DNA from: Dichetophora obliterata | Lineage: Eukaryota > Arthropoda > Insecta > Diptera > Sciomyzidae | Direction: 5' to 3' | Length of the DNA: 64,000 nucleotides | Assembly (NCBI GenBank): GCA_963920525.1 | Contig: OY986439.1 | Span: forward strand, 39,002,819 to 39,066,818 | Shown here: one piece after another, positions 48,265 through 60,722 of the stretch | Position numbering within the stretch: the stretch's first letter is position 1 | Layout: the number at the start of each line of letters is the position of its first letter | The notes under the pieces: model-generated | Databases searched by the model: none | Seen by the model: the letters and a program-made list of their open reading frames with translations, nothing else | What the model was told of the DNA's origin: nothing | Program-made: the position numbers and the translations under genes

Positions 48265-48720
48265 GGATTACTATATCGGCTTTAGTCGGTCGTTCGTTCA
48301 TCGCAATGCTAAAGCGGATTACTACATCGGCTTCGGTCGGTCGTTCATTCGTCTAAAGTGCTCGGTTGAATTACTACATCAGCTATAGTCGGTCGATTGT
48401 CCAGGAGTGATCGTTCGGATTACTACATCGGCTTCAGTCGGTCGTTCGTTCATCGCAGTGCTAAAGCGGATTACTACACCGGCTTCGGTCGGTCGTTTAT
48501 TCGTCTGAAGTGCTCGGTTGAATTACTACATCGGCTATAGCTCGGTTGATCATCCGAAGGTGTTCGTTGGATTACTACATCGGCTTTAGTCGGTCGTTTA
48601 CTCATCGCAGTACTAAAACGAATTACTACATCGGCTTCGGCCGGTCGATTGTTCGTCTGAAGTGCTCGGTTGAATTACTATATCGGCTATAGTCGGTCGT
48701 TCATCTATTCGAGCATAGAT
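48265..48720 (+). repeat. 50-bp tandem array, nine units in three triplets
   Basis: Units begin ggattactacatcggctt or aattactacatcggcta, followed by agtcggtcg. Starts fall near 48269, 48319, 48371, 48419, 48468, 48521, 48569, 48619 and 48673. Three slightly different subtypes repeat in fixed order, giving a 150-bp higher-order period. Downstream of the TATA box, so probably transcribed in R/U5. Confidence 0.9.
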
Positions 48721-49374
48721 CTTGATATTTATATAATAGGGTAATTCACGCAACTGTAGATCGTAAAATGCGTAATTAGAATTTGTAATTACTAAATCAT
48801 ACCGCTTTCAAGCATAGAAGCATTTACCTTTTTTTTGTAATAACGTAGAGTTTGTTTATTTGCCGAAAGCATCGCAGTCGGGTCCTGCCTAAGCCCAGCC
48901 GTCACTGCGTCTTACTTACCACCGCATCACGCCAAGAATTATACTTCTTCGCATCTCACCGAACCAAAACCGAACCGAACCGACACCAGTACGGGCCGAA
49001 GCAGCACTCGTTTGCACGACACAAGCGACAACAACTCTACGAACCAGCGTATTATTATTATTATTATTGAATTATTGTGTATTGTAATAAAAGGACACAA
49101 TAAATAGATTTGTACATATTGAAATTGAAATATACAAACTCTTATTTTAAACTACTTGATTATAAATAAAGCAAACTATTTTTAATCGAGGCATCGAAAC
49201 ACCTAGTCTTTTTATTTATTTGACGAAAGTTCGAGGGTCTTTCGTTTGATCCTGGAGCGGCTGAGGATACCTCAGCCTTTGAAGAAAACCCCCTTACAAA
49301 TAGAGTACAGGCTCAATAAAATACAAGCAACGCATTAGTATACAAACATCTTTCGTAGTGTAAGCATACAAAAA

Positions 49375-51295
49375 ATGGCATCGGCTAATGATACGGTTGA
49401 TAATGTAGACGTGGTGAACAACACCGCAACATTTGTGAATTTTCCGGAAGAAGAGAAAATTACAATGCAAGAAAAGTTCGCATTGTGGTTGGCCGGTGAT
49501 GATGAGCCTTTCGAAGGTGAAGAAGAAACTGAACCAAGTTATATGTTAAATGAAGCGGCTTCCGATGTTGAAGAAGAATTTTCTATTGAAGCGGAGAGTG
49601 GAAATGACGAAGATGAGGAACTGTAAGATTTATACGAAGCTGCTGCGGCTATCGCCGAAGGGGCTGAAGCCGTCGGTATGGACGAAGAGCCAAATTCGTC
49701 GAGATCGTCATCGTTCATGTCAAAGGATGGTAAAATTTTGTCAAGCGCTCCGCCGGTTGGTAGACCGCGTGCACATAACTGCATGTATGCGTGTCGTGAA
49801 GGTCCGGTTACAGGCACTATACGAAACCCGAGTTCCATATTTAAATCTATTCTAACACCCGAGATCGTCAGAATAATTGTACGCCAAACAAACCGTAAGG
49901 CCCAGGAGATGTGCCGTAAATAGTCTGCGCTGAATACTGAGCAGGCACCGAGAGAGTTGACGAAACCCGTAACTGAAAAAGAAATGTACGCTTTTATTGG
50001 CCTTACTTTGCTTGCCGGCGTATTCGGGTCAAACGGTCAGCCTAGTCATGAGTTGTGGGGACACAATGGAAACCCTATCTACAGGACGATGATATCTGCT
50101 GTGCGTTATAAACTTATTTTAAATTATATTCGATTTGATGACGGTACCACAAGATCCACTCGACTTGCAGAAAGCAAACCGGCCGCCATCGACGACATCT
50201 GGAACATGCTCATGTACAACTTAGGGCGTCGATATGTTCCGGGTGCCCAAATAACTGTGGATGAGCAACTGTTTCCGTACCGAGGCCGCACGCACTTCAC
50301 CCAATACATTCCATCAAAACCACGGCATAAAAATCTGGTAGGCGTGCGACGCGAACTTAAATTATCCATTAAAAGGAATTATTTATGTTGGAAAACAACC
50401 AAATGAAGCACGTGTGGCAAACCTTGGCGAAAACGTTATTCTCAAATTGGTGGAAAGGTATAGTGGTTCTGGCCGAATAATATATGCGGATAACTTTTTC
50501 TCATCATACGATTTGGCCACGACTTTGATGACAAAACGGTTGGCTTGTGTAGGAACAATAAGAAAAAACAAGGCCTGCATACCGAAGGAGATGTTGTACC
50601 AAAAAAGACATTTGTTAGGCACATTATTTTGTTACAACAACAATGTCGCACTATGCTCATATGTGCCAAAAAAGAAAAAAGAAGTGGTTTTCATCGGAAC
50701 ACTATAATTCCACCGTCGACTCATCAAAACCAACGCAGAAGCCGTTCCAAATATTGCTCTATAATATATATAAACACCATGGACCAGATGTTTGGTGGTT
50801 ACAAAGCGATGGCCGTTGGCCATCTTTTACAATATGCTGGACGTTGCAGGATTGGCTGCATTTGTCATACATGACAAATTGGGGCATGTAAAACGAAATG
50901 TTAGAAGACGCATGTTCTTTATGGAATTGGCCGAACGGCTGGTGATGCCTTACATGGAAGAAAGGGCCACAAACCCAATTGTAAGAGGTATGTAACATGT
51001 GAAACAGTCCATGGCATTATTCGGTGTAGAGGTAAGCATTTCATTTATTCATTCATTGAATTCAAATTCTAAATCAATTTTTCAACTTTGTTTTTTTGCA
51101 GGTAGCTGCAGGCCCGCCCATAGATGACCAACCAGCCCATGCCGCATCCTCTGCCAGTAGACCATCGTGTTCTCTGTGTTTTAAGTTGGACAAAAAACAG
51201 CGAAGAACACGCATTCATTGCATGCCTTGCAAAAAGCCGGTATGCCAACAACACTCTTATGCCAGGTACTACTCCTGCCTTGAATGCCGAACATA
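49375..51295 (+). pseudogene. piggyBac transposase, inactivated
   Basis: One frame runs from ATG 49375 to about 50340 with two stops (TAA 49624-49626, TAG 49921-49923). It starts with an acidic N-terminal region, as in piggyBac proteins. The catalytic domain is recognisable: KEMYAFIGLTLLAGV, then ITVDEQLFPYRGR (first catalytic Asp). Near 50345 a frameshift and small deletion follow, after which the protein resumes with NEARVANLGENV and IYADNFFSSYDLATTLM (second Asp). Further shifts lie near 50700-50790. Near 51160-51290 a cysteine-rich end reads CSLCFKLDKKQRRTRIHC then CVCQ-like spacing, the C-terminal zinc domain that binds the transposon ends. It is dead but few lesions separate it from an active copy. 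Confidence 0.9.
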
Positions 51296-51492
51296 AAGTG
51301 TATGTTTTTACATATGTGTAATAAAATAGCGTTAATAGCTACCTAACATGTATAAAAATGCTTTTTTATTATTCCTTTTGTGATTTTCCTAGCATAAAAT
51401 GCATTTATAGACACTTTTAGGGCAACTGACTGCATTTCCATACAAATCCTATGTAGGTCTGCACAGACCTGGTTATACCATTTAGCGCCAAA

Positions 51493-52417
51493 AAACCCTT
51501 ATACTTCCCAGGATTAAAATGAAACAAAATACATTATAAAGTAACATTATTGCAAAATATTCTGAAATTATTTGTAATAAAAAATTGTGCAATATTTCCC
51601 TGAATTGTGGCTTCCTATGTATGGCCACGAAAACTACTTCCATTTTTGTCCCGTTCGAATTGTTTATTTTTTTGCTTGCATCGTGGGAACCAGGATTATG
51701 CCTGCTGTTAACTTGGGCACTAATTATAGTGCTTCCTAAGAGCTATAATGAATAGTAAAAAAAGAAATGAAAATATGGTTTACTCTGGTTTTTTTTTAAT
51801 TTAAATGTGTACGACGGTCACGTTTGACATAATGGAAATGCCCATATGGTATACATATGGGCATAGGGTATACGGAAAGGACCCTAATGTGGTGTTTAAA
51901 GTAAAAAAAAACGATGAAGAAGAAAATTAAATCAAAGCTTTAAAAAATTTCTTCAGCATATTTTTCAAACAGCACAGTTATCGTTTAATTTATGCTAAAC
52001 CTATGAAAAATTATTGTTTTGAACGATACATTTTTTGCAAAATCTCTGAAGTATTTAAATTTTTATTGTGCGATTTTTGAGAAAAATCATAGATCGGCAT
52101 TAATTCATAATTCGAAGTCAGTGATTCTTAGTTAATTAAATTGTAAAATTGCATGACTATTGAGCTACTCCTTCCATTTATGTTCAACTTTTGTTTTGGG
52201 TCGAATCACTGTGTGCTAGTCACTTTTCAAAGATTCAAAAAGATGCGTGCGAAAAATCATTGGATTTTTGGATTGAAGCGGCAAGTGGCGGAAATTGACG
52301 TTTTATTAACAAGCTGATGAGTTTATTAAGAGCAGCAGCAGAAGCTGAGCACAGCGTCAGTAAAATTAACGTGACGGCTAAGTAGTCGACTTTTTTCATG
52401 CACTATTTAAGTTTTTT
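51493..52417. other. Noncoding interval
   Basis: No gene supported. Confidence 0.5.
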
Positions 52418-53385
52418 ATTTTATTTTTTATTTATTTATTTAAAGAAAAGGTTCACAAATAAGATAGAGTCTTTTAAATGCAGTAAGAATATAGATACAT
52501 AACAAAATAACAAGTGATAAACAAAAAAAAAAAAAAAAAAAAATTAAAAATTTAACTTAATACAATTAATATCATTTAAGTAAAAGATCTAATCAAAATA
52601 ATAATTAATTCAAAACTAATTCAAACAAAAAACGAAAAACCGACAAAATCAAGAAAAACAACAAATAAAGATTAAGCATCAGAGTACTTTGTTACTCAAG
52701 TGACTAATGCGGTCAAACTTTCTAAGACCAAAAATGTATCTTACAGCATTATTAAACACAAGTTGTAACTTAAGCTTGGATCGGGAATCAACTTTACTAT
52801 ACACTATATCTGAGTAGGAGATAATTGGCACAATCAGCTGAATTACTAATTTTTTCTAGTCTATACAGGCACAAATGATGCAGTCCACCTAAGGTAAGTA
52901 CATAATAAACCTTGCTAACAACGGAATTTACATGATCTTTGCACGAGAGTGAAGAGTTAATATAAAAACCTAGATTTTTAACCTTATCAACAAATTTGAG
53001 CTTGATACCATCTAAGAAAATTCCCAGTATATTAAGGAAGGAGTAACTAGATTTAAAAACCGGTAAAACAAATGATTTAAATTTTGCACAAGTCTTCGTT
53101 TACTTTCATACATAAATCATCAACGTGACCAATAGGTCTGGACAGGTACAACTGAAGATCATCCGCATATGCATGTATGGTAACATGATTGCATATTCTG
53201 AAGATGTCATTAATGAACATCGTAAATAAAAGCGGACCAAGTACCGAGCCTTGAGGTACCCCACAGGTTAAATTTCTGAAAGCGGACAAACAATTTCCCA
53301 CCCTGACTCTTTGAGACCTTTGAGCATTAAGCAAAATTTTTTGTGTGTAGAGGAGTTTGTCGTGCTTTGATCTTTTTAAAATCAA
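52418..53385 (-). pseudogene. LINE reverse transcriptase fragment, (TAAA)n tail
   Basis: Minus strand. The frame 53385-53077 encodes reverse transcriptase motifs TCGVPQGSVLGPLLF and AYADDLQLYLS. After a frameshift the relic continues toward 52690 with GIFLDGIKLKFVDKVKNLG and CKDHVNSV, the thumb region. The 3' end is a (TAAA)n-like tail at 52418-52442. It is 5'-truncated. Its Val and Ala variants around YADD differ from the other two LINEs, so it is another family of the same general clade. Confidence 0.8.
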
Positions 53386-53440
53386 ATCATTTCTTCAAAC
53401 AGGCGAAATCATTTAAACTAATCATCATCTCCAGATTTAG

Positions 53441-53857
53441 TAAAGCCCGTATGATACTTCATTGTTTTGTCCAATTTCAAAATCTGAAACCAAGTGGTGC
53501 GTGGGCTAGACAGATATATATTTTTGGAAAAGGATGAAAACATGCATCGTGCCAATTTTTTACATCTCCGCAACGTTACTATTTTACCTCTCTGTTCTTC
53601 TTGGCTGCGAAAGAAAGAGCTCAAGCTTGTTTTTGACACATAATATTTGATCGAAACTTAACGAAGAACGAATTGAGAGAAACGCCAAAAGCAATCCATT
53701 GAAAATGCTGTCCGTCGCACATTTTTTGTCCAATTCGTACTATATGCGTATACACTCACACTTCTTGAATTTTAGCTTTAGCACTATTTTAACTGCTGCA
53801 GTTTCATTGTCAATGAATAAAAATTGGACAAAGCAATGAGGTATCATACGGGCTTAA
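53441..53857. mobile_element. Harbinger-like MITE with TAA TSD
   Basis: The element is 53444-53854 (411 bp), with taa on each side. The terminal repeats, about 34 bp, start agcccgtatgatac and match at all but two positions. Three-base TAA/TTA duplications are typical of PIF/Harbinger; no transposase is present to confirm. Confidence 0.65.
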
Positions 53858-56800
53858 CAGCAACAACGCTATCAGGCGAAGCCTGATTTTGTACTGTTTT
53901 AAGAGCAGCATTAGATGGAGCAACAATTAGAGAACTCTTTGATGATGACGAATTTATTGGCTTACATAAATATTAGGCTTACATAAAAGAATTAAATCTT
54001 GATGCGGATTATTGATGCCGTTTGAACAATATAAATTAACTTTAAACTTGTATGATAATCGAGTATCAAAATTCCTTGAGACGATTTTAAAATAAGCAAC
54101 AATTGGCATCAGCAATTGCAGCACTAATCGTTTCGACACGGACAAATTCAGCAGTCATTCTGAGATTTTTCAAAGCATAATAAACTTTACTGATGCAGGA
54201 ATTAATGTTATCCTCACAGCAGTAGCGTAATTATATTTTGTGCGCCCTCCCGCAGGTTTCTAAAAGTGCTCTGCTATTTACTTTTAGACCAAAACTTTGT
54301 TATTAGTAGGTTACTAGAAGCGTAAGAGAAAACAAGAGAACTCTTGACAAAAAAAAAAAGAGAACAAGAAGAGACTTTTTTTAATTCAATAGTCACATTT
54401 ATTACAACAGTTATATTTTAAAAATATTTTATTTCATAAATAAACGTATATATTATTTTAATAGAATTTGTTAAAAAACGTATATATAATAAAATTTATA
54501 ATAAATATTATAATAAATATTATAAGATTTTATCATAAGGTAGGCAATAAGAAAACATGTACTGATTTTTATTGTTGTGTATTTTATGACCTTTTGATCT
54601 TAATATTAAGTAAACAAACACGCAGGCTTTAGTTCAGTTAATTATTTATTAATTATTTCCAATATTTCGAACTCCTGTACTCGGACATTATCAAGGACTT
54701 AAAAAAATTAAAAATACTTATAATAAAACAATTTTGCACTAAGACAATTGAAAAAGCACTTACAATTATATAAACATTTATTTTAAATTCACTGGGCTAA
54801 CAACATTGACATCAAATATTGAAGATAATGAATTAATAATAAAAACAGACCTAAAGCCTGCATATTTTTTAATTTATATTAATTTTTTAAAAAGTTAAAG
54901 AAACTAAAAGTTTGAATAAATGAGATCAATAATTTTCTTATTGGTGAAATGATAAGTTTAAGATGTTAAGTTTAAATATTTTGTATTATTTGATGTTAAC
55001 TGTTAACTGGAGAATTTGCTTACGTCAAAAATATGACCAACTGATTGATTAAAATAACATCAGTAGCTGACTTGCTGAAAATATGAAAGCAAATGGGTAA
55101 ATCGACTTCGACCATAATCGAGTTTTGCCAAACAAAGACGACTTTTGCTCTAAATAGTCAGCTTTTTTGACGTCGAGAAATTTTATTTCATCACATATTA
55201 TTAAATAATTTTTATTTATTGTTGTTTATTTAAAAAAATAATGTTTTGCGAAGGAAATAAATATTTTAATATATCATAATTTTTTTTTAAACAAATGTCG
55301 CAAAGTGTAACGTCCCCATTCTTGGCCAAAAATAGAAGAATTGATCGTAGAGCTATGAAAATTGGCACAAATATCTTTCGTGACAAAATTAAGAAATATT
55401 GAAAAATTTATACAAATCCGCCCTCTGCCACACCCACTTCCCATATAATCGAAACCCATTTTTGCCTGAAACTTCATTAAGTCTTGTCTCAACAACACGA
55501 AATTTGCTACATAAATTTCTTTTGTGATTATAAATAAATGAAAATTTTCATTGGCGAATGTCACGCCACTAATTATATTTTAGTAACTCAGCCTTAGAAA
55601 ATACTACCAACACAAGTAAACTATGTTTTTGTTTATATTTGTAAGTTTTCTGCTTGTAAATAAGCCGAAATTTTGAAAAGTAATTAGCTGCCATACATCA
55701 AGTTTCATACAGCTCACATTTTAACTAAACAGGTCACCATAAAAAAATGTATATCTTCCGTACTAGCAAGTATCAGCAAGAATTTTTTTTTGGATTTCGT
55801 GTAACGCAGTTCTAATGATGTTGTCGTGAAAAACTTAAAGTCAATCTTTCTCACAATTATTTTTTAAACACTTTTAAAATTGAATATTTAAAAATTTGTA
55901 TTCCTCTTTTTGTGTTAACTTTTATGATAAGCTTAAAACCATAAAATTTGAATAACAAGAAAAACTGTATTTTTAAAAATGCAGCTTTGACTGCTTGTCG
56001 TAACGAAACGGTTGCTACTATTAAAAAAATTAATTTTGATTTTTTCACCCACGATATTTTCTATTGAAAGCCATACAAGTTTTAGAAAAATTCTAACATC
56101 GATATATTAGATTTTTTTAAATTAACATGAACTGTGCGTCGTTCTCCACTTCATTTGTCATTTTCATAAAGGCACTTGATTGCGCCCTTGGCTTAGTTGC
56201 GCCCGCCCGCAATGCGGGCTGTGCGGGCCTGCTTTTAACGCTACAGTACAGGAAAGTATTTATTTAGAACCCAAGATTGGAAGCCTTACTAAGAATTTCA
56301 TTTACTTTTTATGCTGTTTTCCGTAAGAAAAAAATTTTCCGAGAGAATCTCGATACACGTGTACAATTATTTTTCGAAAAGAAAATTTAAAAATAGTTTC
56401 GGCCGAATCTGAGACATCAAATCCTGAAAGCTGTGCAACTTGTAAATGAAGGACCCATAAGCGAAATTAGCATTTAATTTTTCTCTAAAAATTTTTTTAG
56501 AATGTTTAAACGGAAAGATATTTTTTAATTTTTTGATAGTTTAGTAAGATATTCCTGCTTAATGTTTTTTTTTCTCCTGTCTCTGTGAATTCACGTTCTT
56601 CTTTGTGAAAAATACTAATGCTGTTTTCTTAAATTAAGTATTTCTGTATGTTTTCTATTTATCATGAAATATTATTTGGAATTTTCTTTCGAATTCATTC
56701 TATCATATTTGTTAAAAAACATTTTTGAGTTAATTGAATTTATTCAATCAAGTTTATAGTCACTTTAAAAGTTTTGAGAAGAGTGTTACTCATGAGTTTA

Positions 56801-58778
56801 TTTTAATTTGTACTTCCTGATAAACTCGACATACATTTTACACATTCATGCATATTGAGTTGTGTTTTCATTTATTTCATCGACTTTATTTCACTTTCTG
56901 CTCAGATCTTCTTTTAACCTCAATTCAACTACTCGACAGTGTAACAAGAATTACTGAAAAGTTTTTCGCTCTTGTAACATGGAGTGCAAATTAATTTCGA
57001 GCATCTGCTGATTACATGTAATACCTTGTCGCATGCCTTCACTCAGTAATCCTCAGTAATCCATTCACCTCAGCAACCCATTCATTCATAATTTTGCCAG
57101 CTTTAAGTGTACCGAACTAGTTTGCTACAGAGCTTGCTATAATGCTATAGTAAGCAACATCTTCAAACAGTTTAAAAAAAGCTTGTGTATATTAACACTG
57201 CAAAAAGGTTTTTTTAAATAAAAAAAAATGCATTGCTATGCGCAAATCTCATTTGAGCTCATTTTGTATTGGTCGGGTGTGCTGCAATTATATTTAACTT
57301 GAAAAATTGTCTAAATCGGGGATCTAGTGAAGGAACTTGTAAAGCTTTACAGTTGGAGCTTTTTAAATGCCAGACTTAATTTGTAGCTGCAGCTGGAAGA
57401 AACAAAAGCCAGAAAGCTAGGAAAGTGAGCTGATGAGTAGGCGTCCCATCGCATTTCTTCTCATTGCATCGCATGAATAGCTGACTGAATTGGATGCTTG
57501 TTTGCTTGGAGGCTTAAACAGAATTGCAACGCGTGGCGTAGCAACAAAATCAACCAAGAGTTTCGACACTTGAACCTTAGGAGCGCGAACGTTGGCTCTA
57601 ACTGCAGCATGCCGTTGCATTTTGTAAGCAAGAAATAAAACAACAAAAAAATCAAAAGTAAAATTGAATTTCACTGCAAGTCCTCTACTGCGAGTATTCA
57701 CTTGGCGCGAAAGGATTTATTTTTTATCTCTTACTTTTATTTTTTGTTCAGCTCGCCGCAGTCAATGACATCAATTCTGAAATGTTGGGTTGTTGGCAAA
57801 ATTGAAAATGAAGCTGCTGAAAGTGAATCCTTTTACTTTTGAGTAAAATTGTTAAGAGTGTTTTGACGAATGAGAAGGATGATAGGAAATGGGGAATAAG
57901 TAGAGGATGACTGTGTTAGTGAAGCAGTAAGCAATTGACTCAAGTGCTGAGGAGACGCTGCTGTTTCGTGGTGACAGCAAACATAATTTTTGAAGATGTT
58001 GCTTAAGAAGCATCGTGATAAGCATGATGATAATCCTGATGACGATGATGATGGTAGAGATGATGAAATCGCTGTGCTTTGCAAATTAGATTAGACAAAA
58101 TATGAGTATTTCTGAAATATCTGAAGTCGGATTTATGCTTCATTCTCGCATAACTGCACGCATTTTGAAGTAAGCTATTTATTTTAGTAACTCATCATTT
58201 AAAATATACAGATAATATACAGATTGTGCTTAGAATAAGCTGGAAAAAGTGATATCATCAGTCAACTGCATAATTAATATTAAAGAGAATACTTTTTATG
58301 CAAGTCTCTAGTGTTACCTAGTTTTGTTGTTGTAAAGTTGTAACGAAAAAACTGTACTCGCGTATATGTGTTTCTGTGTATAACCTCTGTATATTTGTAA
58401 AAATAGCACAAGGTGTGCAAATACTCGGATGTGAGCAGAAAAATAATACTCCCCCTCGTAAATATTATTTATTTGACGAATTTTCAGAGTTATCAAATCT
58501 TTTTCATCCCTCCTGAGTAGTTTGCAAATCATTTCTCCATATTGTAATAATCATTTCTCCATCGATAAAAAAACCGTTTTCTATGTAAACTTTAACGTAG
58601 AATACGATGGTTATGTTTAAAACACGCTTAGTGGTGGGTAAGATTGGTTAAAATTTATTTAAAAATGTAAATTGCGCATAACAATATAAAATTTTTTATA
58701 AATTTTTTTGAAACTATTTTTTTCTAAAAAATTCACTTTCTTATCTTCAAAATGAAACAAAAGAGTTGTCTCTAGCTA
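53858..58778. other. Noncoding interval
   Basis: No supported gene. A possible hAT-like relic without coding content may span about 54222-56246: gtagcgt and acgctac ends, GC-rich cccgcccgcaatgcgggc near 56204. Confidence 0.45.
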
Positions 58779-58918
58779 AACGGAACCGAAGTTATGAATT
58801 TTTGAAAATTAGTCTCCAAGGCAAAAATCAAGAAAATATACTTGTTATCTGTAGCTTAAACAGAACTGAAGTTATGAATTTTTGAAAATTAGTCTCTGAG
58901 GCAAAAATCACGAAAATC
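58779..58918. repeat. 80-bp tandem duplication
   Basis: Two copies, starting 58779 and 58859, share gaagttatgaatttttgaaa and ttagtct with the following aggcaaaaatca. Confidence 0.85.
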
Positions 58919-59281
58919 TCAAACTTTTAATTTAAAAAAAAATTAATAAAAATATTCGAACACGTGTCTCTTTTTTTCGTTGTAGAACCCGTAAAACAAA
59001 TTTCATGCAAATCAAAAATTGGTCGGTCATTTTTTGTTCAAATCTGTACGGTTTGTAAAAGAATGACCCATTTACGTGAATTATCGATTAGGCAAAAAAA
59101 CACGAAAGACAATTTGAATTCCTTACAGCTGAGGCTAGTGTTATGCCTTAACCTCGGCAAGCATTTTCAGCCCTAAGTTGCTCGTGTCCTTTAATCCAAC
59201 ATTTTCCACAATTAAGTTGTGGATTTTTTGTTTCAATAATTTTTTAGTGTAGTGAAGAACAAAGAAAGCCAAAATAACCAT

Positions 59282-59353
59282 GCCTGAACCCGGATTCGAA
59301 CCGTGGACCTCTGATTTGATAGTCTAGCACAGTCGTCAGTAGATAACAAAGGC
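59282..59353 (-). repeat. tRNA-like SINE head, copy 2
   Basis: Read on the minus strand it matches the sequence at 1769-1840: ggcctttgt start, gctagactatcaa core, and box B ggttcgaatcc followed by gggttcaggca. Box A is decayed (ttatctactga). The 3' flank shares tttctttgttctt with copy 1, supporting a dispersed SINE. Confidence 0.6.
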
Positions 59354-60722
59354 CGCATTTGTTTTTAGTTTTTACATGGAATCAATCAATTGCAAGTAAA
59401 GCGTGAAGCAATTTTGCAGTGAAGTGGGAAATATTTGGTAATTTATTTGAAGTGCTGCCAATTTAGCTGTTTTAATAATGTGTTGCTGAGGTACCCAAGA
59501 AGCCAAATATATTTTTTTCTTAAATTCTAAGCATAATTTTAAGGAAAAGTAAGAAAACTGTATTTCCAAAGTTCAGTTTTTCAAATACCCCAAAAAAGCT
59601 CCTAAAAAACATTAAATCTCTCTAAAAAACCCCTAAAGATTCATTATCCCTAAAATCCCTCAACACAGTTAAAAAACCTATAAATTAAGGTGGAAATCCC
59701 CTAATCTGGCAACACTGCTTCAAGAATAATTGCTTATTCTTGCTTATTGAAATTATTTTAATATTAATTCCTGAAATTATTGCTTAATATTGCTTCAAAA
59801 TTATTAGTAAAGACTTTATGGCCTATTTTATCTTTGTTTGTGATTATTTAAATTGTGCTGTTTTGACCCACATTGTCCTTTGCGATAAAAAGGTGTTAGT
59901 CAGCACTTTACCTATGTGAAGGGAAATAAATTATTTACTGTGTTAATTTAGAGATGACCTCTCGAAGGATCAAATGTGTGAGCTAGTTCTATTATTTTTC
60001 ACCCCTAACTTTTTTCTAAGCACCCCTATCCTTCTCTTTTATGCTGGTCCCCATAAAAAAACAACAAAAACTTAAGAAAAAAATAATTTCATCTCTTTGA
60101 AATCAAAAGGATTGACCAAATGTTTGAGCGAGCTTGTTCCATTTTATTTCCATAATCAAACAAAGTGTAAATATCAAATAAACAAAATATTTTATATGCA
60201 AATTTTGTATTGTATTTCTTTTGAGATGCACCCTCTCTCTATTTCTTTCAGTTTCATTTACTAAAATCTATCTTATTCTTAATTTTAAGAAGTTTCATTT
60301 TTGAACTGTATACACGCTATATTCAATTAAAAAATACACAAAATCTCAAATATGGATAATGAATACACATAACACGATACGAATTCACAAAAAATTGATA
60401 TGTTGAAAGGAAACAAGTGCCTGCGTAGGTCCTTCAACCAAAAAATCATGTTTGAACAATTTTAGAGAGAGTAAAAGAAGGTAAGAAATCGCGATATACT
60501 TCACGATATATTTTACTAGCTAAATCATTTGAACACGTGTGAGCTGCTCTAAACAGACTTTGTATTTAACTGAAGAATTGTTTTTATCCATAAATTCAGT
60601 GTGAAAAAATGCAGTAAAAATATTCATTGCAAAATATAACAATAATTTTTGCCTGATTGCAATAATTTTTTTTGCTTGATCGTAGCATTTTAAAATGATT
60701 TAATTGATTTCTTTAAAAAAAA
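59354..60722. other. Noncoding interval
   Basis: Nothing recognisable. Confidence 0.5.

Larger units (their letters stand above)
47738..49302 (+). mobile_element. Solo LTR (1557 bp) nested in the piggyBac
   Basis: Spans 47742-49298, starts tgtaacgg and ends ccttaca, so it has TG...CA ends with 5-bp inverted tips. Aata at 47738-47741 and 49299-49302 is a 4-bp target duplication as in Gypsy-type elements. Inside, in order: a 59-60 bp direct repeat (47817-47975), a TATA box gtatataagag at 48078, a 50-bp tandem array (48180-48720) and AATAAA signals near 49086-49104. No internal retroelement sequence remains, consistent with LTR-LTR recombination. Such a long LTR recalls Ulysses/Osvaldo-type elements, which is only a suggestion. 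Confidence 0.8.
47031..51492 (+). mobile_element. piggyBac element, decayed, carrying a nested solo LTR
   Basis: Long inverted repeats, 47031-47158 and 51366-51492, are nearly identical (ttggcgctaaatggtataac onward). A related but decayed copy of the end, aataaccagatctatgcaga, lies outside at about 46859. The true termini may be further out: taatcctgg occurs at 46942 and its inverse ccaggatta ends at 51516, next to a TTAA. No clean TTAA pair was found. The interior holds a broken piggyBac transposase and a 1557-bp solo LTR. Confidence 0.8.

Noticed and set aside
48265..48720. Regular repeat array resembling CRISPR spacing
   Set aside because: Units are contiguous diverged repeats without unique spacers, inside an LTR of a eukaryotic genome.
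57417..58084. Minus-strand frames near 57.4-58.1 kb
   Set aside because: Low-complexity Ser/Leu-rich peptides from simple DNA such as gatgatgatg; no supporting evidence.
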